DNA from: Methanosarcina acetivorans C2A
Lineage (GTDB): Archaea; Halobacteriota; Methanosarcinia; Methanosarcinales; Methanosarcinaceae
NCBI RefSeq assembly: GCF_000007345.1
Contig: NC_003552.1
Coordinates: 2,728,001 to 2,792,000, forward strand
DNA length: 64,000 nucleotides
Reading direction: 5' to 3'
The notes under the pieces are model-generated. The model made no database searches, was not told the DNA's origin, and was given only the letters and a program-made list of their open reading frames with translations. The position numbers were made by a program, and so were the translations under genes. Positions 54,480 through 63,350 of this stretch are shown here, in pieces (within the stretch, counting starts at the first letter, position 1; each line of letters begins with the position of its first letter).

Positions 54480-55002
54480 TCAGTCTCTTATTGATGCCAG
54501 ATATTCCGCAGGGTCTATGAGATTTTCTGGCTTTTCTTCCGAAAACCAGTTCCCACCTGGGTATTTTCTATGGGAGGTGACGGGCTTATCCTTCCAGAGT
54601 TCAAAATGCAGCATGCTTGGGTTTTTATTCTTCAATTTTAGGATATAGGAAAGAGCGCATTCATCTATTTTCGCACAGTTGAGGACCATTCCCACGTATC
54701 TTATCAGCTGTCCTGGACTTACCTGTTCTCCTTTTTGTACTATATGCTCTGCAAGTTTTCCATACTTGCAAAATGTCTGAGGTATTTTCGATTATCACGT
54801 AATAAGTGGGGTTCCAGTAAGGCAGGATCTCAGGGGAAGTCATAAGAACTCTCCGAAACGGTTCCTCCTTCAATAGAAAAGACTTCAGCTTTTTCGGGGG
54901 TATAAAGGTCGATTCCACAGTGGTATCTGTCAGATTGAAAAGCTTTTCTTTACCGAAATTTAAGTTTTTAACTTTCTTTTTTTCATTTTCAATTTGATAC
55001 AT
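54480..55002 (-). pseudogene. M23-like peptidase family protein, frameshifted
   Basis: The first frame (ATG 55002 to about 54760) reads MYQIENEKKKVKNLNFGKEK and ends in PTYYVIIENTSDIL. It continues in another frame as YGKLAEHIVQKGEQVSPGQ and SMLHFELWKDKPV, the M23-like core (GEQV..GQ and LHFE). A single base is missing near 54765. Of the usual HxH zinc ligands only one His remains (SMLHFE), so it was probably inactive already. No signal peptide is seen. Confidence 0.6.
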
Positions 55003-55161
55003 TTATATAATATTACATCAATTTTTTTGTGTTTATTTATGTATAAATCAGGAACAAGGGAACCATTTTTGTACTGAACAATACACGTGATTTCATTCAC
55101 GGGTAAATCTCCAGTACAATACCTGATTTAATGGGATACCGAATTTAGTGGGGGTAAATGT

Positions 55162-55512
55162 ATGAGCGAAAAGGAATGTAACCTTTCTTTAGACGAACTT
55201 CTGAAGTTTGATGGAGTAATGGCAGCCGGGATTTTCAGCCCGGATGGAAAGCTTGTGGAGTACAAATCAAAGACTGAGATGCCAAAAGTGATGGCCGTGA
55301 TGACTGCAAAGTTCTGCGGAGCCGTGAACATGATGTTCGATGCTCTTGCCAGTGCTTACACGGAGCTCTACAAAATGAACTGGGTACCCCAGAACAACTG
55401 GATGTACAGCGGCGGCGATTGGATAGTTATGATTTCGGGTACAAGGGGAGTTTTTGTAGAGAAATCAAAGGCAGATATAGAGAAGATCCTTAAGGGTCTT
55501 GGAATGTGTTAA
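55162..55512 (+). CDS. DUF2173 protein
   Basis: A 116-residue cytoplasmic protein with the DUF2173 pattern (begins MSEKECNLSLDELLKFDGV, contains MAVMTAKFCGAVNMMFDALA, WVPQNNWMYSGGDWIVMISG, ends GLGMC). Related to roadblock/profilin-like folds; role unknown. ATG has GTGGGGG upstream as RBS. It lies alone between the M23-like relic and a 650-bp gap. Confidence 0.8.
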   Translation: MSEKECNLSLDELLKFDGVMAAGIFSPDGKLVEYKSKTEMPKVMAVMTAKFCGAVNMMFDALASAYTELYKMNWVPQNNWMYSGGDWIVMISGTRGVFVEKSKADIEKILKGLGMC

Positions 55513-56162
55513 CACCGCAAAAAACCTGGCTAGCCTCTTCAGGTTAGCCAATCCTTTTCCGGTGAAACCGTACAACCCAGGATAATCATTTATCCTGAAT
55601 TCTCACTTGTTAAAGAAAGAAATATTTTATCGCTGTCCTTTTATACCTTTAACAACATAACATATATTGATCCATAAGGTCAGTCCCAGATCTATGAAGA
55701 AGACGTACGAAGAAAGTATGTAACTTAAATAGGTAATGACTTGACTAAGTAGTAACTTAACTGAGTAATGACTTAAATAAGCATAACTTAAATAGGCATA
55801 ACTTAACTGAGTAAAGAACTACATTAAATTGTGGATCAGACCTTATGGGTCACATCAAGACCCTTTTGACATCTCAACTTCTGTTTCCTCATGTTTTGTT
55901 TCCTTCTGTTTTCAGATTACTTATGCTATCAGTACTCGTTAATTTTAATTTCGCAAGAATTTCTGAAACAATAGATATTGTAGGAACAATCTTTAGAACC
56001 TGAGTTCCCATATTTTAAGCGCATATGTCAGGTTCCGTAAATCTATCTTGCCAGTTGATTACGGTTTTCAAAATTAAATCCTGAGTTATTGTGCTTAAGT
56101 TCAAGCACATAATTCGACATCAGTAGAGTTTTATACGCCTAAAAAGGCAGGTTAGAAAGGCA
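55513..56162. other. Intergenic with degenerate repeats
   Basis: A hairpin-forming stretch directly behind the DUF2173 stop (GGCTAGCC...GGTTAGCC, 55528-55548) is a likely terminator. Bases 55720-55815 hold a decayed 16-20-bp repeat (ACTTAAATAGGTAATG type). No gene seen. Confidence 0.45.
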
Positions 56163-57533
56163 TTAAAAATCCCCTGCTTTAACCAAGTTTACATTACTGC
56201 CTTGCACTTCAACCTCTTCTAATCGTTCTATTTTTTTATTTCGCCAGATCAACAAGGCAATCATGGAAATCATTAATCCGGAAATAATGAACATCAGGGC
56301 AATTACCCTGCCTTCTCCAACTCCAACAATGAAACCGGCTGTTTCAACCAGGAAACCGTCCAGTTCCAGAGGCGGGTTGAAAACTTTATCCGCTAAAAAA
56401 CCTGCGACTGCAAAAGCTGCGATGGAGCCGAGATAAGTGACCATGGAAATAATTGACCAAACACGCCCCTGCTTTCTGTTTTCAATATTTTTCCGAATCA
56501 GGACTTCAATGGAGGTATTAATAAAGGGCAGGGTGCCAAAAAACATGAAGCCTGCCAGAGTAATAAAAATTATATTTGTTGAGAGCCCGGGATTGGCAAA
56601 AAATATGCCTGCCAGGAATAACGAGAAAGCTAATGTTTTAACCTGTTTGCTTTTGCAGCCGAATACTCCGAGAAACAGGCTTCCGATCAGTATGCCTGAT
56701 GCGCAGATTGATTGAGAGATCCCCACTGTTTTTACTGTTGTCAGGCCCAGCAGCATCGGAATAAAAAGGGATTGAAGCAGCCCGACAAAAAAAAGTACGA
56801 GCATGGTAGTGAGAACTAGGTTTACCACGCCTCCATTTTTTGAAAACTCTTCAATGTCTTCCTTAAAGTCGGCTATGATATTTTGTTCCGGATGCTTTAT
56901 TGTCGTTTTTCCTAAAAATTTTCTTACCCATATAACAATAGAGCTGGAAATTAAGAGGGGGCTGATGTCGATTAAAAAAGTAAATTCAATGTCAATTAGT
57001 GTCAGTAAAATTCCGGCTAAAAAAGGGGAGATTAAATATCGAGCTGAACTTGCCAGCTGCACCAGCCCGCTTGCTTTGTCGTATTGGGCTTCGGGCAGGA
57101 GGTCAGTAATTAGAGCCTTATAGGCCGGTTCCTGAATAGCTGAAAAAATCGAACTCGCTGCAATCCCGAGATAAATGTGCCAGAGTTCGATATTTCCCCT
57201 AATCATCATAAAAAATATAAAGAGAAGCCCGAGCGTTGCTCCCAGGTCCCCGAGGACCATCATCAGGCGCCTGTCGTAACGGTCTGCTAGGATTCCCCCA
57301 TAGGGTTTCAGGAGGAAGGGGGGCAAAAACACGCACATCAGTATAAAGACGTAGCTTGAAGCCGCACCGGTCTGCTGGTATACATATATTCCTAAAGAAA
57401 AAATAGTAAGGTCGGTGCCTATTATTGAGATGAACTGCCCAAACCAAATAAAAAGGAATTTGGAAAAAAGGTTTTCGGGTTCATCTATCTTTTTTTCGAG
57501 TTCAACTTTCATTTTTTCGGTTTTATCCGTCAT
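56163..57533 (-). CDS. MFS exporter
   Basis: A 456-residue transporter with about 12 TM helices. Motif A-like GGILADRYDRRLMMVLGDLG lies between TM2 and TM3 (residues 79-98); FVLMCVFLPPF and FLFFGTLPF are TM parts. It resembles EntS/MFS_3 exporters for drugs or siderophores. The broken CPBP gene ends directly before its ATG (TAAATG), so the two were co-transcribed. Substrate unknown. Confidence 0.85.
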   Translation of the reverse strand: MTDKTEKMKVELEKKIDEPENLFSKFLFIWFGQFISIIGTDLTIFSLGIYVYQQTGAASSYVFILMCVFLPPFLLKPYGGILADRYDRRLMMVLGDLGATLGLLFIFFMMIRGNIELWHIYLGIAASSIFSAIQEPAYKALITDLLPEAQYDKASGLVQLASSARYLISPFLAGILLTLIDIEFTFLIDISPLLISSSIVIWVRKFLGKTTIKHPEQNIIADFKEDIEEFSKNGGVVNLVLTTMLVLFFVGLLQSLFIPMLLGLTTVKTVGISQSICASGILIGSLFLGVFGCKSKQVKTLAFSLFLAGIFFANPGLSTNIIFITLAGFMFFGTLPFINTSIEVLIRKNIENRKQGRVWSIISMVTYLGSIAAFAVAGFLADKVFNPPLELDGFLVETAGFIVGVGEGRVIALMFIISGLMISMIALLIWRNKKIERLEEVEVQGSNVNLVKAGDF

Positions 57534-58368
57534 TTAGTTAGCCCCGGCAGCAAGACATTCTTTCGAAAAAAACAGCTCGTTGTCCAAAGTAATGATGGCA
57601 GCGGCAACAACAGCGAAAATCAGGGTCTCGATACACTTCGTCGTCTGAGATATATTCAGCATCTTCTGAGAGATATTGACAATAAAGTGAAAGAGGATCG
57701 CCGCGATAACACTTTTCCCATTTTTTATTCAGATCCAGCTGATAATCACTCCCAGGGGGATGATGCTTACAAAAAAATTCACCCCATACAAGATGTTTTC
57801 GTGGAAAATCTCATACTGGTAAGAATTATTGACAAAGATCAGCGGGAAGTGCCAGAGCGACCAGAGTATACTGAAAATAAGAGATGCCGTAAAGTAGGTG
57901 TACCGGCTTTGAAGGCTGTCAAAGGCATATCCTCTCCACCCAAGTTCTTCAAAACCTGCAGCAAGCATAAGAAGAAATAGTACAGGGACAAAGCCTGTTG
58001 AAAAAGAGAAACCTTCGGCAAGCTGGAACTGCGAGACCGAACCCCCTAAAGGAAGCGAAAGCAGGATAGAAGCCAGGGCAGAGAACGGCATTATTAAGAA
58101 AAATGCCGGCAGTATTATTTGGTTGAATCAGCCTGAGGTTGGTGAGCCGGTTAATAAAATCCTTTTTCAAATCTGGGTTTTTTGATGTAAAGATCATAAT
58201 AAGTGAGATCAGAAAAGGTGCCATCAGTCCGGGCAGCATAAGTAGCATATACAGCCCGCTTTCATCATCCTGAAAACTTAAATACGCCCCTGCAAACCAG
58301 AGAACATAGGTCGCTATAACGGTCGCAGCAAAATAGACCCCGGGTTTGTACTTATTATTAAGAATCAT
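57534..58368 (-). pseudogene. CPBP-family (CAAX-like) intramembrane protease, broken
   Basis: The first frame (ATG 58368, MILNNKYKPGVYFAATVIAT) is hydrophobic and ends out of frame at about 58115. The second (58091-57729) carries EE-type motif GFEELGWRGYAFDSLQ and WHFPLIF. An in-frame TGA (57729-57731) interrupts SWI-IKNGKS, after which LFHFIVNISQ supplies the third conserved His/Asn motif and the frame runs to TAA 57534. All catalytic motifs are present, so one base change and one indel inactivate an otherwise complete gene of about 280 residues. Family: CAAX protease / bacteriocin-processing type. Confidence 0.7.
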
Positions 58369-58848
58369 TTTTCCTCCAGATTTTAACTGCTACAGCCTGT
58401 TCTTGTTTTTTAATTGAAACCAGTTTTGGCAGCCAAAGCTAATAAGATTGCTCCGAATGGTTTTTGATTTTACTGTCTGTGACAAAAAATGCAAGCAATC
58501 GTAAAAATCTGTTTAATCATTTTTAATACATATGCTTTCTTATCCAAAATATCTGTGTTTTTATTGAACGATGACGACTTTTTCATAAACGGAGATAAAG
58601 AGTTGTTAAGCTGTGTTTTACTGAATATTATCCCGTCCGAAGGATCAGTTGACCGTGAGAAAGTGAAAATTAGCGAACTATTGAACTCAGTTTTCCTGTT
58701 GCTTTTTGTCAAGGAGTCCTTAAACTTTATATCGGTACTTGCCATAGTTTTCTATGCTGCAAATCTATATTTTACGGTCCCTTAAAGACAACCTGCAATT
58801 CTTGCAAAGCAAAGCTTGTGATATCAATATACCCGAAGTGAACCGGAA
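58369..58848. other. Intergenic, no secure gene
   Basis: Two opposing ORFs of about 95 codons (58470-58745 minus, 58489-58785 plus) overlap; neither has an RBS or a recognisable motif. The plus one is hydrophobic (MQAIVKICLIIFNTYAFL). I do not call either. Confidence 0.3.
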
Positions 58849-59457
58849 ATGAAGCCTGTTGAATACGTTAAATGTAAAGCCTTTCCCTGTTCCGATATCA
58901 ATAAAGGCGGATATCTTGTGCCTGCTGTAGAAGTCAACCCCGAAAAAGTTAAAGTGGTTATGATTGCCGAAGCCCCTCCGGAGAATCCCCTGGACTATTT
59001 TTATGCTTCAGGAGAGCCATTTTATCTAAAAACGACTCTTCAGGCATTCAACGATGCAGGAATTCCCGTAAACAGTATTCAGGAAATCCTGGATCACGGG
59101 TTCTACCTGACAACAGCACTCAAATGTGCAAAAACCCGGTACGTGATTTCGGCAGATACGGTAAAAAATTGCTCTCTGGTGCTCGAAAAAGAACTTTCTC
59201 TGTTCCCTAATGTTGAGGTGTATATGCTGATGGGAGACGTTGCAATAAAGGCTTTTAACTACATCAGCAGGAGGCTCACCGGAAAAAACACGATTCGTTC
59301 GGGTTCTACGTATAAGATCAGGAAGGAACAGTTTTTTTACAATGGGAAAAGGGTTTTTCCTTCGTATGTGCAGACCGGGCAGAATTACCTGATTGAGAAA
59401 TCGAAAAGAATGATGATTGCCGAAGACCTTGCAGAAGCTGCGAAGTTAATTAAGTAA
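58849..59457 (+). CDS. Uracil-DNA glycosylase superfamily protein
   Basis: A 202-residue protein with UDG-superfamily hallmarks: motif 1 VVMIAEAPPENPLDYFY (37-52), a middle TTALKCAKTRYVI, and motif 2-like FPSYVQTGQNY at the end. The Cys pair near residues 9 and 14 may ligate Fe-S as in family 4/5 enzymes. The superfamily removes uracil or related bases from DNA, but the asparagine/aspartate activity residues cannot be fixed by eye. A tandem repeat begins at its stop codon. Confidence 0.7.
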   Translation: MKPVEYVKCKAFPCSDINKGGYLVPAVEVNPEKVKVVMIAEAPPENPLDYFYASGEPFYLKTTLQAFNDAGIPVNSIQEILDHGFYLTTALKCAKTRYVISADTVKNCSLVLEKELSLFPNVEVYMLMGDVAIKAFNYISRRLTGKNTIRSGSTYKIRKEQFFYNGKRVFPSYVQTGQNYLIEKSKRMMIAEDLAEAAKLIK

Positions 59458-59521
59458 GCGGTTTCGAATGGGTAAGCAGTTTCGTACGGGTAAGCAGTTT
59501 CGTACGGGTAAGCAGTTCCGG
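59455..59521. repeat. 18-bp tandem repeat beginning at the stop codon
   Basis: Units TAAGCGGTTTCGAATGGG, TAAGCAGTTTCGTACGGG (twice) and a partial one start at 59455, 59473, 59491 and 59509. The first unit begins with the TAA stop of the glycosylase gene. Confidence 0.8.
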
Positions 59522-59655
59522 ATCAAGCTTCCCAAATTCGGGTTTTGTGAAGTTTCGGACGAGCTTCGGGTGTTGTGTCAATTAACCGATTCAGAGCCGA
59601 TTCAAATCAAAAGTTAAAGGGATCAAAGACAAACTGCTCCGCTTTAAAAAATACG

Positions 59656-61677
59656 TTATTTTCGTTTTTCCCGGTTTTCACACTTTTCTTTGCTCTCCTG
59701 TTCTCTGAATTTTAGCCTGAATTCTGTCCCTTTCCCTCTTTCAAGTTCGATACTGCCTTCAATCTGCTCTACAAGGATATTTACAAGTTGAAGGCCGAGA
59801 GAAGAGGTATGTTTTAAATCGAGATCCTCAGGAAAGCCGATTCCATTATCCGATACCGTCAGCAAGAACTCCGAGATTTCACAGTTTCCGGGGTGCTTGT
59901 TACAACCCTTCTTCTGACTGCTGCCTGTGCGGTGAAGTTTGATCTGGATTTCTCCACTTCTTCCTTCGGGAAAAGCATGCTTTAAAGAGTTAGATACAAG
60001 TTCATTAACAATGATCCCCAGGGGGATCCCAGTATCCATTCCGAGAAATGCGCTTTCCACATCCAGTTTTAAGCGAATATCTTCACTTCCTACCAAGTAT
60101 GACTTGAAAAGTTCAGTTGCCAGTTTCTGGATATATACTTTAAAATCAAAGGTTTCAATATCCGCAGTCTCTCTGGTTTTATAAAGTTCTTCGTGGATAA
60201 GGGACATCGAGATGACCCGGTTCTGGCTGTCTTTGAAAGATTCTTTTACCTTTGGATCACTGAAATATTCGGCTTGAAGGCTGAGCAGGGATGAGATTAC
60301 CTGAAGGTTGTTTTTAATTCTATGATGTATCTCTTTTTTCCTGATTTCCTCCGTTTTTAAAAGGGCTTCTTCTGCTTTTTTGCGTTCGGTAATATCAAGC
60401 ATTACACCCACAATTCCGATTACTTCCCCGGAGATATTGCTGTAAATAGCTTTGTGGGAGAGGAAATCCCGTACCTTTCCGTCTGCGCACTTTATTTTCA
60501 GTTCATTAGACAGGCTTTTGCCTTCCTTCAGAAGTATCCTGTCATAATAAACGGAATCATTAAGCGTTTCTTCTGAGAACACTTGTGTAAATTCGTAAAT
60601 GGAGTGCCCTATGACTTTTTCTTTCGGAAGGCCAAGGACATGCCGTGCAAACATTTCATTGCAGCCCTGGTAGATACCTGCAAGGTTTCTATAAAATATG
60701 GGAGAAGGGATAGCGTCAAGGATTGTTTCAAGGAAGTATATGTTGTTTTGAAGGTCTTTTTCCGCCTGCTTGCGGACCGAGATTTCATTGAACAGCTGTC
60801 TATTTGTTTTTGTAAGCTCAGAAGTCCTTTCTTTAACGAGCTCTTCCAGGTGTTCTCTGTGCTTATTTAATTCTTCTACAGCTTGCCTGCGCTCGATAAC
60901 CTCTGCAATCACAAAAGCAACGGAGTTTAAAAAGTAGGTCTCAGCCGCAGTAAACTTTCTTTTCTTTGTGGAATGGGCTCCCAGTACTCCGAAGGGTTTT
61001 TCCACATCTCCTATAATGACACTCACCCCGCTTACAATGTTGTGGTCTCTCAAGATTTTCGGGGCTTCAAAGCGGCTTTCTTCTGCAAAGTCTCTTACAA
61101 TTACAGGCATCTTTGAAAAAATAGTGTATCCTGCCTGAGATAATTTTCCTCCTTCCACAACGGCTTTTCCCACAAGTCCTGGTTTCCAGCCGATGCCTGC
61201 TTTGAGCAGGAAATTTCCATCGGGGGTAAGTTCAAGGATTTTGCAGAACTCAAGGTCCAGGGTCTTTACAATCAGTTTTACACTTTTATCCATAAAAACC
61301 TGAAGGTTTTCGCATTTAAGAGCCATTTTTCCAAGAGTATAAAGAGCATCATATTGTTTTTTTTTGATACTGAGTTTTTTTCCCAGCTTTTTCTGTTCGC
61401 TTATATCAAGCCCGTAAATGTTTACAAGTTCCTTTCCTGGCACGGGCTGGAAGTCTATTAGATACAATTTTTTGCCCACCTTAACTTCCATTTTTTCCGG
61501 GTCATTCCTGGAAACAACTCTTTTAATAAGGGTTTCCACGGAATGAGGTAGTTTCCCCTCTCCTCCAATATCCCAGATAGACAGCAAAGGCTCAGCTGCC
61601 TTATTTGAGTAAAAAACTCTCCCGTCAGTCCCTGCCTGAAGCACAGGATTCGGGTTCTTAGATACTAACTGATCCAT
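59656..61677 (-). CDS. Sensor histidine kinase (PAS, GAF, PAS, HisKA_2/HATPase)
   Basis: I prefer ATG 61677 (RBS AAAGGAG), 673 residues; a start at 61698 is possible. No TM segment, so cytoplasmic. An N-terminal PAS-like part (NPNPVLQAGTDGRVFYSNK), a GAF domain (about 115-265), a coiled coil HREHLEELVKERTSELTKTN, a PAS domain (about 310-430, FYRNLAGIYQGCNEMF), then phospho-acceptor EIHHRIKNNLQVISSLLSLQ typical of the HisKA_2 family and an ATPase with NELVSNSLKHAF and DNGIGFPEDL. Such kinases are frequent in Methanosarcina. No response regulator is adjacent. Confidence 0.9.
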   Translation of the reverse strand: MDQLVSKNPNPVLQAGTDGRVFYSNKAAEPLLSIWDIGGEGKLPHSVETLIKRVVSRNDPEKMEVKVGKKLYLIDFQPVPGKELVNIYGLDISEQKKLGKKLSIKKKQYDALYTLGKMALKCENLQVFMDKSVKLIVKTLDLEFCKILELTPDGNFLLKAGIGWKPGLVGKAVVEGGKLSQAGYTIFSKMPVIVRDFAEESRFEAPKILRDHNIVSGVSVIIGDVEKPFGVLGAHSTKKRKFTAAETYFLNSVAFVIAEVIERRQAVEELNKHREHLEELVKERTSELTKTNRQLFNEISVRKQAEKDLQNNIYFLETILDAIPSPIFYRNLAGIYQGCNEMFARHVLGLPKEKVIGHSIYEFTQVFSEETLNDSVYYDRILLKEGKSLSNELKIKCADGKVRDFLSHKAIYSNISGEVIGIVGVMLDITERKKAEEALLKTEEIRKKEIHHRIKNNLQVISSLLSLQAEYFSDPKVKESFKDSQNRVISMSLIHEELYKTRETADIETFDFKVYIQKLATELFKSYLVGSEDIRLKLDVESAFLGMDTGIPLGIIVNELVSNSLKHAFPEGRSGEIQIKLHRTGSSQKKGCNKHPGNCEISEFLLTVSDNGIGFPEDLDLKHTSSLGLQLVNILVEQIEGSIELERGKGTEFRLKFREQESKEKCENREKRK

Positions 61678-61698
61678 TTTTTCTCCTTTTCCCTTCAA

Positions 61699-62146
61699 GG
61701 CTCCCTATTATCTTAGCCTAAAAGTCGGCCTATGAAATCCAAAAATTCATTGCCACCGGGTTAACTGAAAATTATATTTCTCCAGCCTGGCATATTCGCT
61801 CTCGTAAGCATCAGTATATAAAAAACACAGTATTATTCGTTACTTATCCCCATTGCGTTGTATATTCTTTTACTCTAATAACTGTTTCCTACGTGCTTTC
61901 CCATGCTTTTTCCCTTACTCAACACAAAAGTTGTATCAGTTTACTGTACTACTATTCAACGTGAGTGATTTATATCAGTAAAAAACTTCACCAGAAATCT
62001 AAAAGTATATAGATTATTATGCTATATATTTACTACTTGGGAAATCTATTTATAGATGTCAGACAACTATACTGTGTCGAAGAGAAAACAGAAACTAGAC
62101 GTAACTAAGAAAAATATACATTAAAAACAAAAAAGGTGATGTAAAA
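61699..62146. other. Intergenic, no gene seen
   Basis: AT-rich; divergent promoters for the kinase (minus) and the small gene at 62147 (plus, TATA-like TATATTTAC at 62024) are likely here. No other feature. Confidence 0.4.
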
Positions 62147-62359
62147 ATGGAAAAACTCAGGAACTTAATTATAGAGAACGTGGCAATGTTCAATAAGGCA
62201 TTTCCGGACAGGTTCTGCCATAGCCCTGATGTAATCTCCGCGATCTCATACGACTATAAGTTCACTTACGGACAGGTTGAAAACGAGATCGAGAAGATGG
62301 TCCATGAAGGGGTTCTTGAAGCTGAAATTTCCGACTGGTCCGGGATAAAGCTCTTATAA
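62147..62359 (+). CDS. Small winged-helix-like protein (70 aa)
   Basis: RBS AAGGTGATG precedes the ATG. The 70-residue product (MEKLRNLIIENVAMFNKAF, then ISYDYKFTYGQVENEIEKMV and HEGVLEAEISDWSGIKLL) is helical with a beta-hairpin-like end, fitting a small winged helix. Only weak evidence for a DNA-binding role; no neighbour in operon. Confidence 0.6.
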   Translation: MEKLRNLIIENVAMFNKAFPDRFCHSPDVISAISYDYKFTYGQVENEIEKMVHEGVLEAEISDWSGIKLL

Positions 62360-62600
62360 GAACATTGATCAGGGAAAAGAAAGGAAACACAGATCAACGC
62401 GTAACGAAACTCTGGATCAGATCAAGAATTCAAGCAGGCTTTAAACTGCCTTCCGAGAATTTGGTCATTTAACCAGTTTTATAAGTCGGGTAAAGAAACA
62501 TAATACAGCGAAAACTTCAACCGAAGTTTCGTCAGTAGCTATTTCTCCCATTTAATATCTTTTAAGTCTTAGAAAAACCTTAGAAAAGCCAAAGGATTTT

Positions 62601-63350
62601 TCAGTCCGAAACGAGCCTTAGAAGCGGACATCTTGAATAACTGATCTTCTTTTGATAATACCTCTTTGCATGTTCCACAAGAAGGGCATGATATTCCTGA
62701 TAGATAACCAGGTCTTCCGGCAAATTCTCTTCAAACAGGGCCTTGATCTCAGAATACTTCGCTTTCTCCTCAACCAGGCCAAGGTTGCTTACAACTCTTC
62801 TGGTGTACGCATCAACCACAAATGAGGGTTGCTTAAAGGCATAAAGCAGGATCGAGTCGGCAGTCTCGGGTCCAATCCCTTTTAGCGAGAGCAGTTCTTC
62901 CCTTTCAGGCGTTTGGCTTTTAAAATTCGTAAACCACTCTGCAAGAATTTTGAGACGTGCTGCTTTCTGATTATAATACCCTGCAGGCTTTATGGCTTCC
63001 TTTAAGGTTTCTATGTCACAGGAAAGGATTCTTTCCGGATAAAGGGAATCCATTTGCCTGAGGTTGATGAGGGCTTTTTCAACCTGCTGCCAGTTCGTAT
63101 TCTGTGTAAGCAGGGCTCCGCAGATAATCTCAAACTGCTGGTTTTCGGTATGGGGGTAGGTATAATTCCCGGGATGATACCCACGGATGGATCCTGTTTT
63201 TGTGGGATTAGTCCCGTAACTGTTGTGCAGTTCTATCAGAGGCCACCAGCCCTGAAGCCCGTATGAGTCAAGGAGGTAGCCGTAAATTGTTTGGATAACA
63301 GGTTCATTAAAGGTTCTTCCTGAACTGAGATTCTGAACACTTTTCTTCAT
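62601..63350 (-). CDS. Endonuclease III-like DNA glycosylase (HhH-GPD)
   Basis: A 249-residue base-excision enzyme. LLTQNTNW (80-87), helix-hairpin-helix LKGIGPETADSI (156-167), catalytic Asp180 (SFVVDAYTRR). The Lys of bifunctional Nth (in G-V-G-x-K) is replaced by Glu162, so a monofunctional glycosylase is expected. The C-terminal Fe-S cysteines are mostly absent (only CPLL remains). Resembles the archaeal MIG/thermophilic U/T-mismatch type more than Nth. Alone on the minus strand. Confidence 0.8.
   Translation of the reverse strand: MKKSVQNLSSGRTFNEPVIQTIYGYLLDSYGLQGWWPLIELHNSYGTNPTKTGSIRGYHPGNYTYPHTENQQFEIICGALLTQNTNWQQVEKALINLRQMDSLYPERILSCDIETLKEAIKPAGYYNQKAARLKILAEWFTNFKSQTPEREELLSLKGIGPETADSILLYAFKQPSFVVDAYTRRVVSNLGLVEEKAKYSEIKALFEENLPEDLVIYQEYHALLVEHAKRYYQKKISYSRCPLLRLVSD

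Noticed and set aside
57729-57731. In-frame TGA in the CPBP gene as selenocysteine codon
   Set aside because: The gene also has a frameshift upstream, and the position (SWI-IKN) is not catalytic. No selenocysteine insertion element is known for this lineage.
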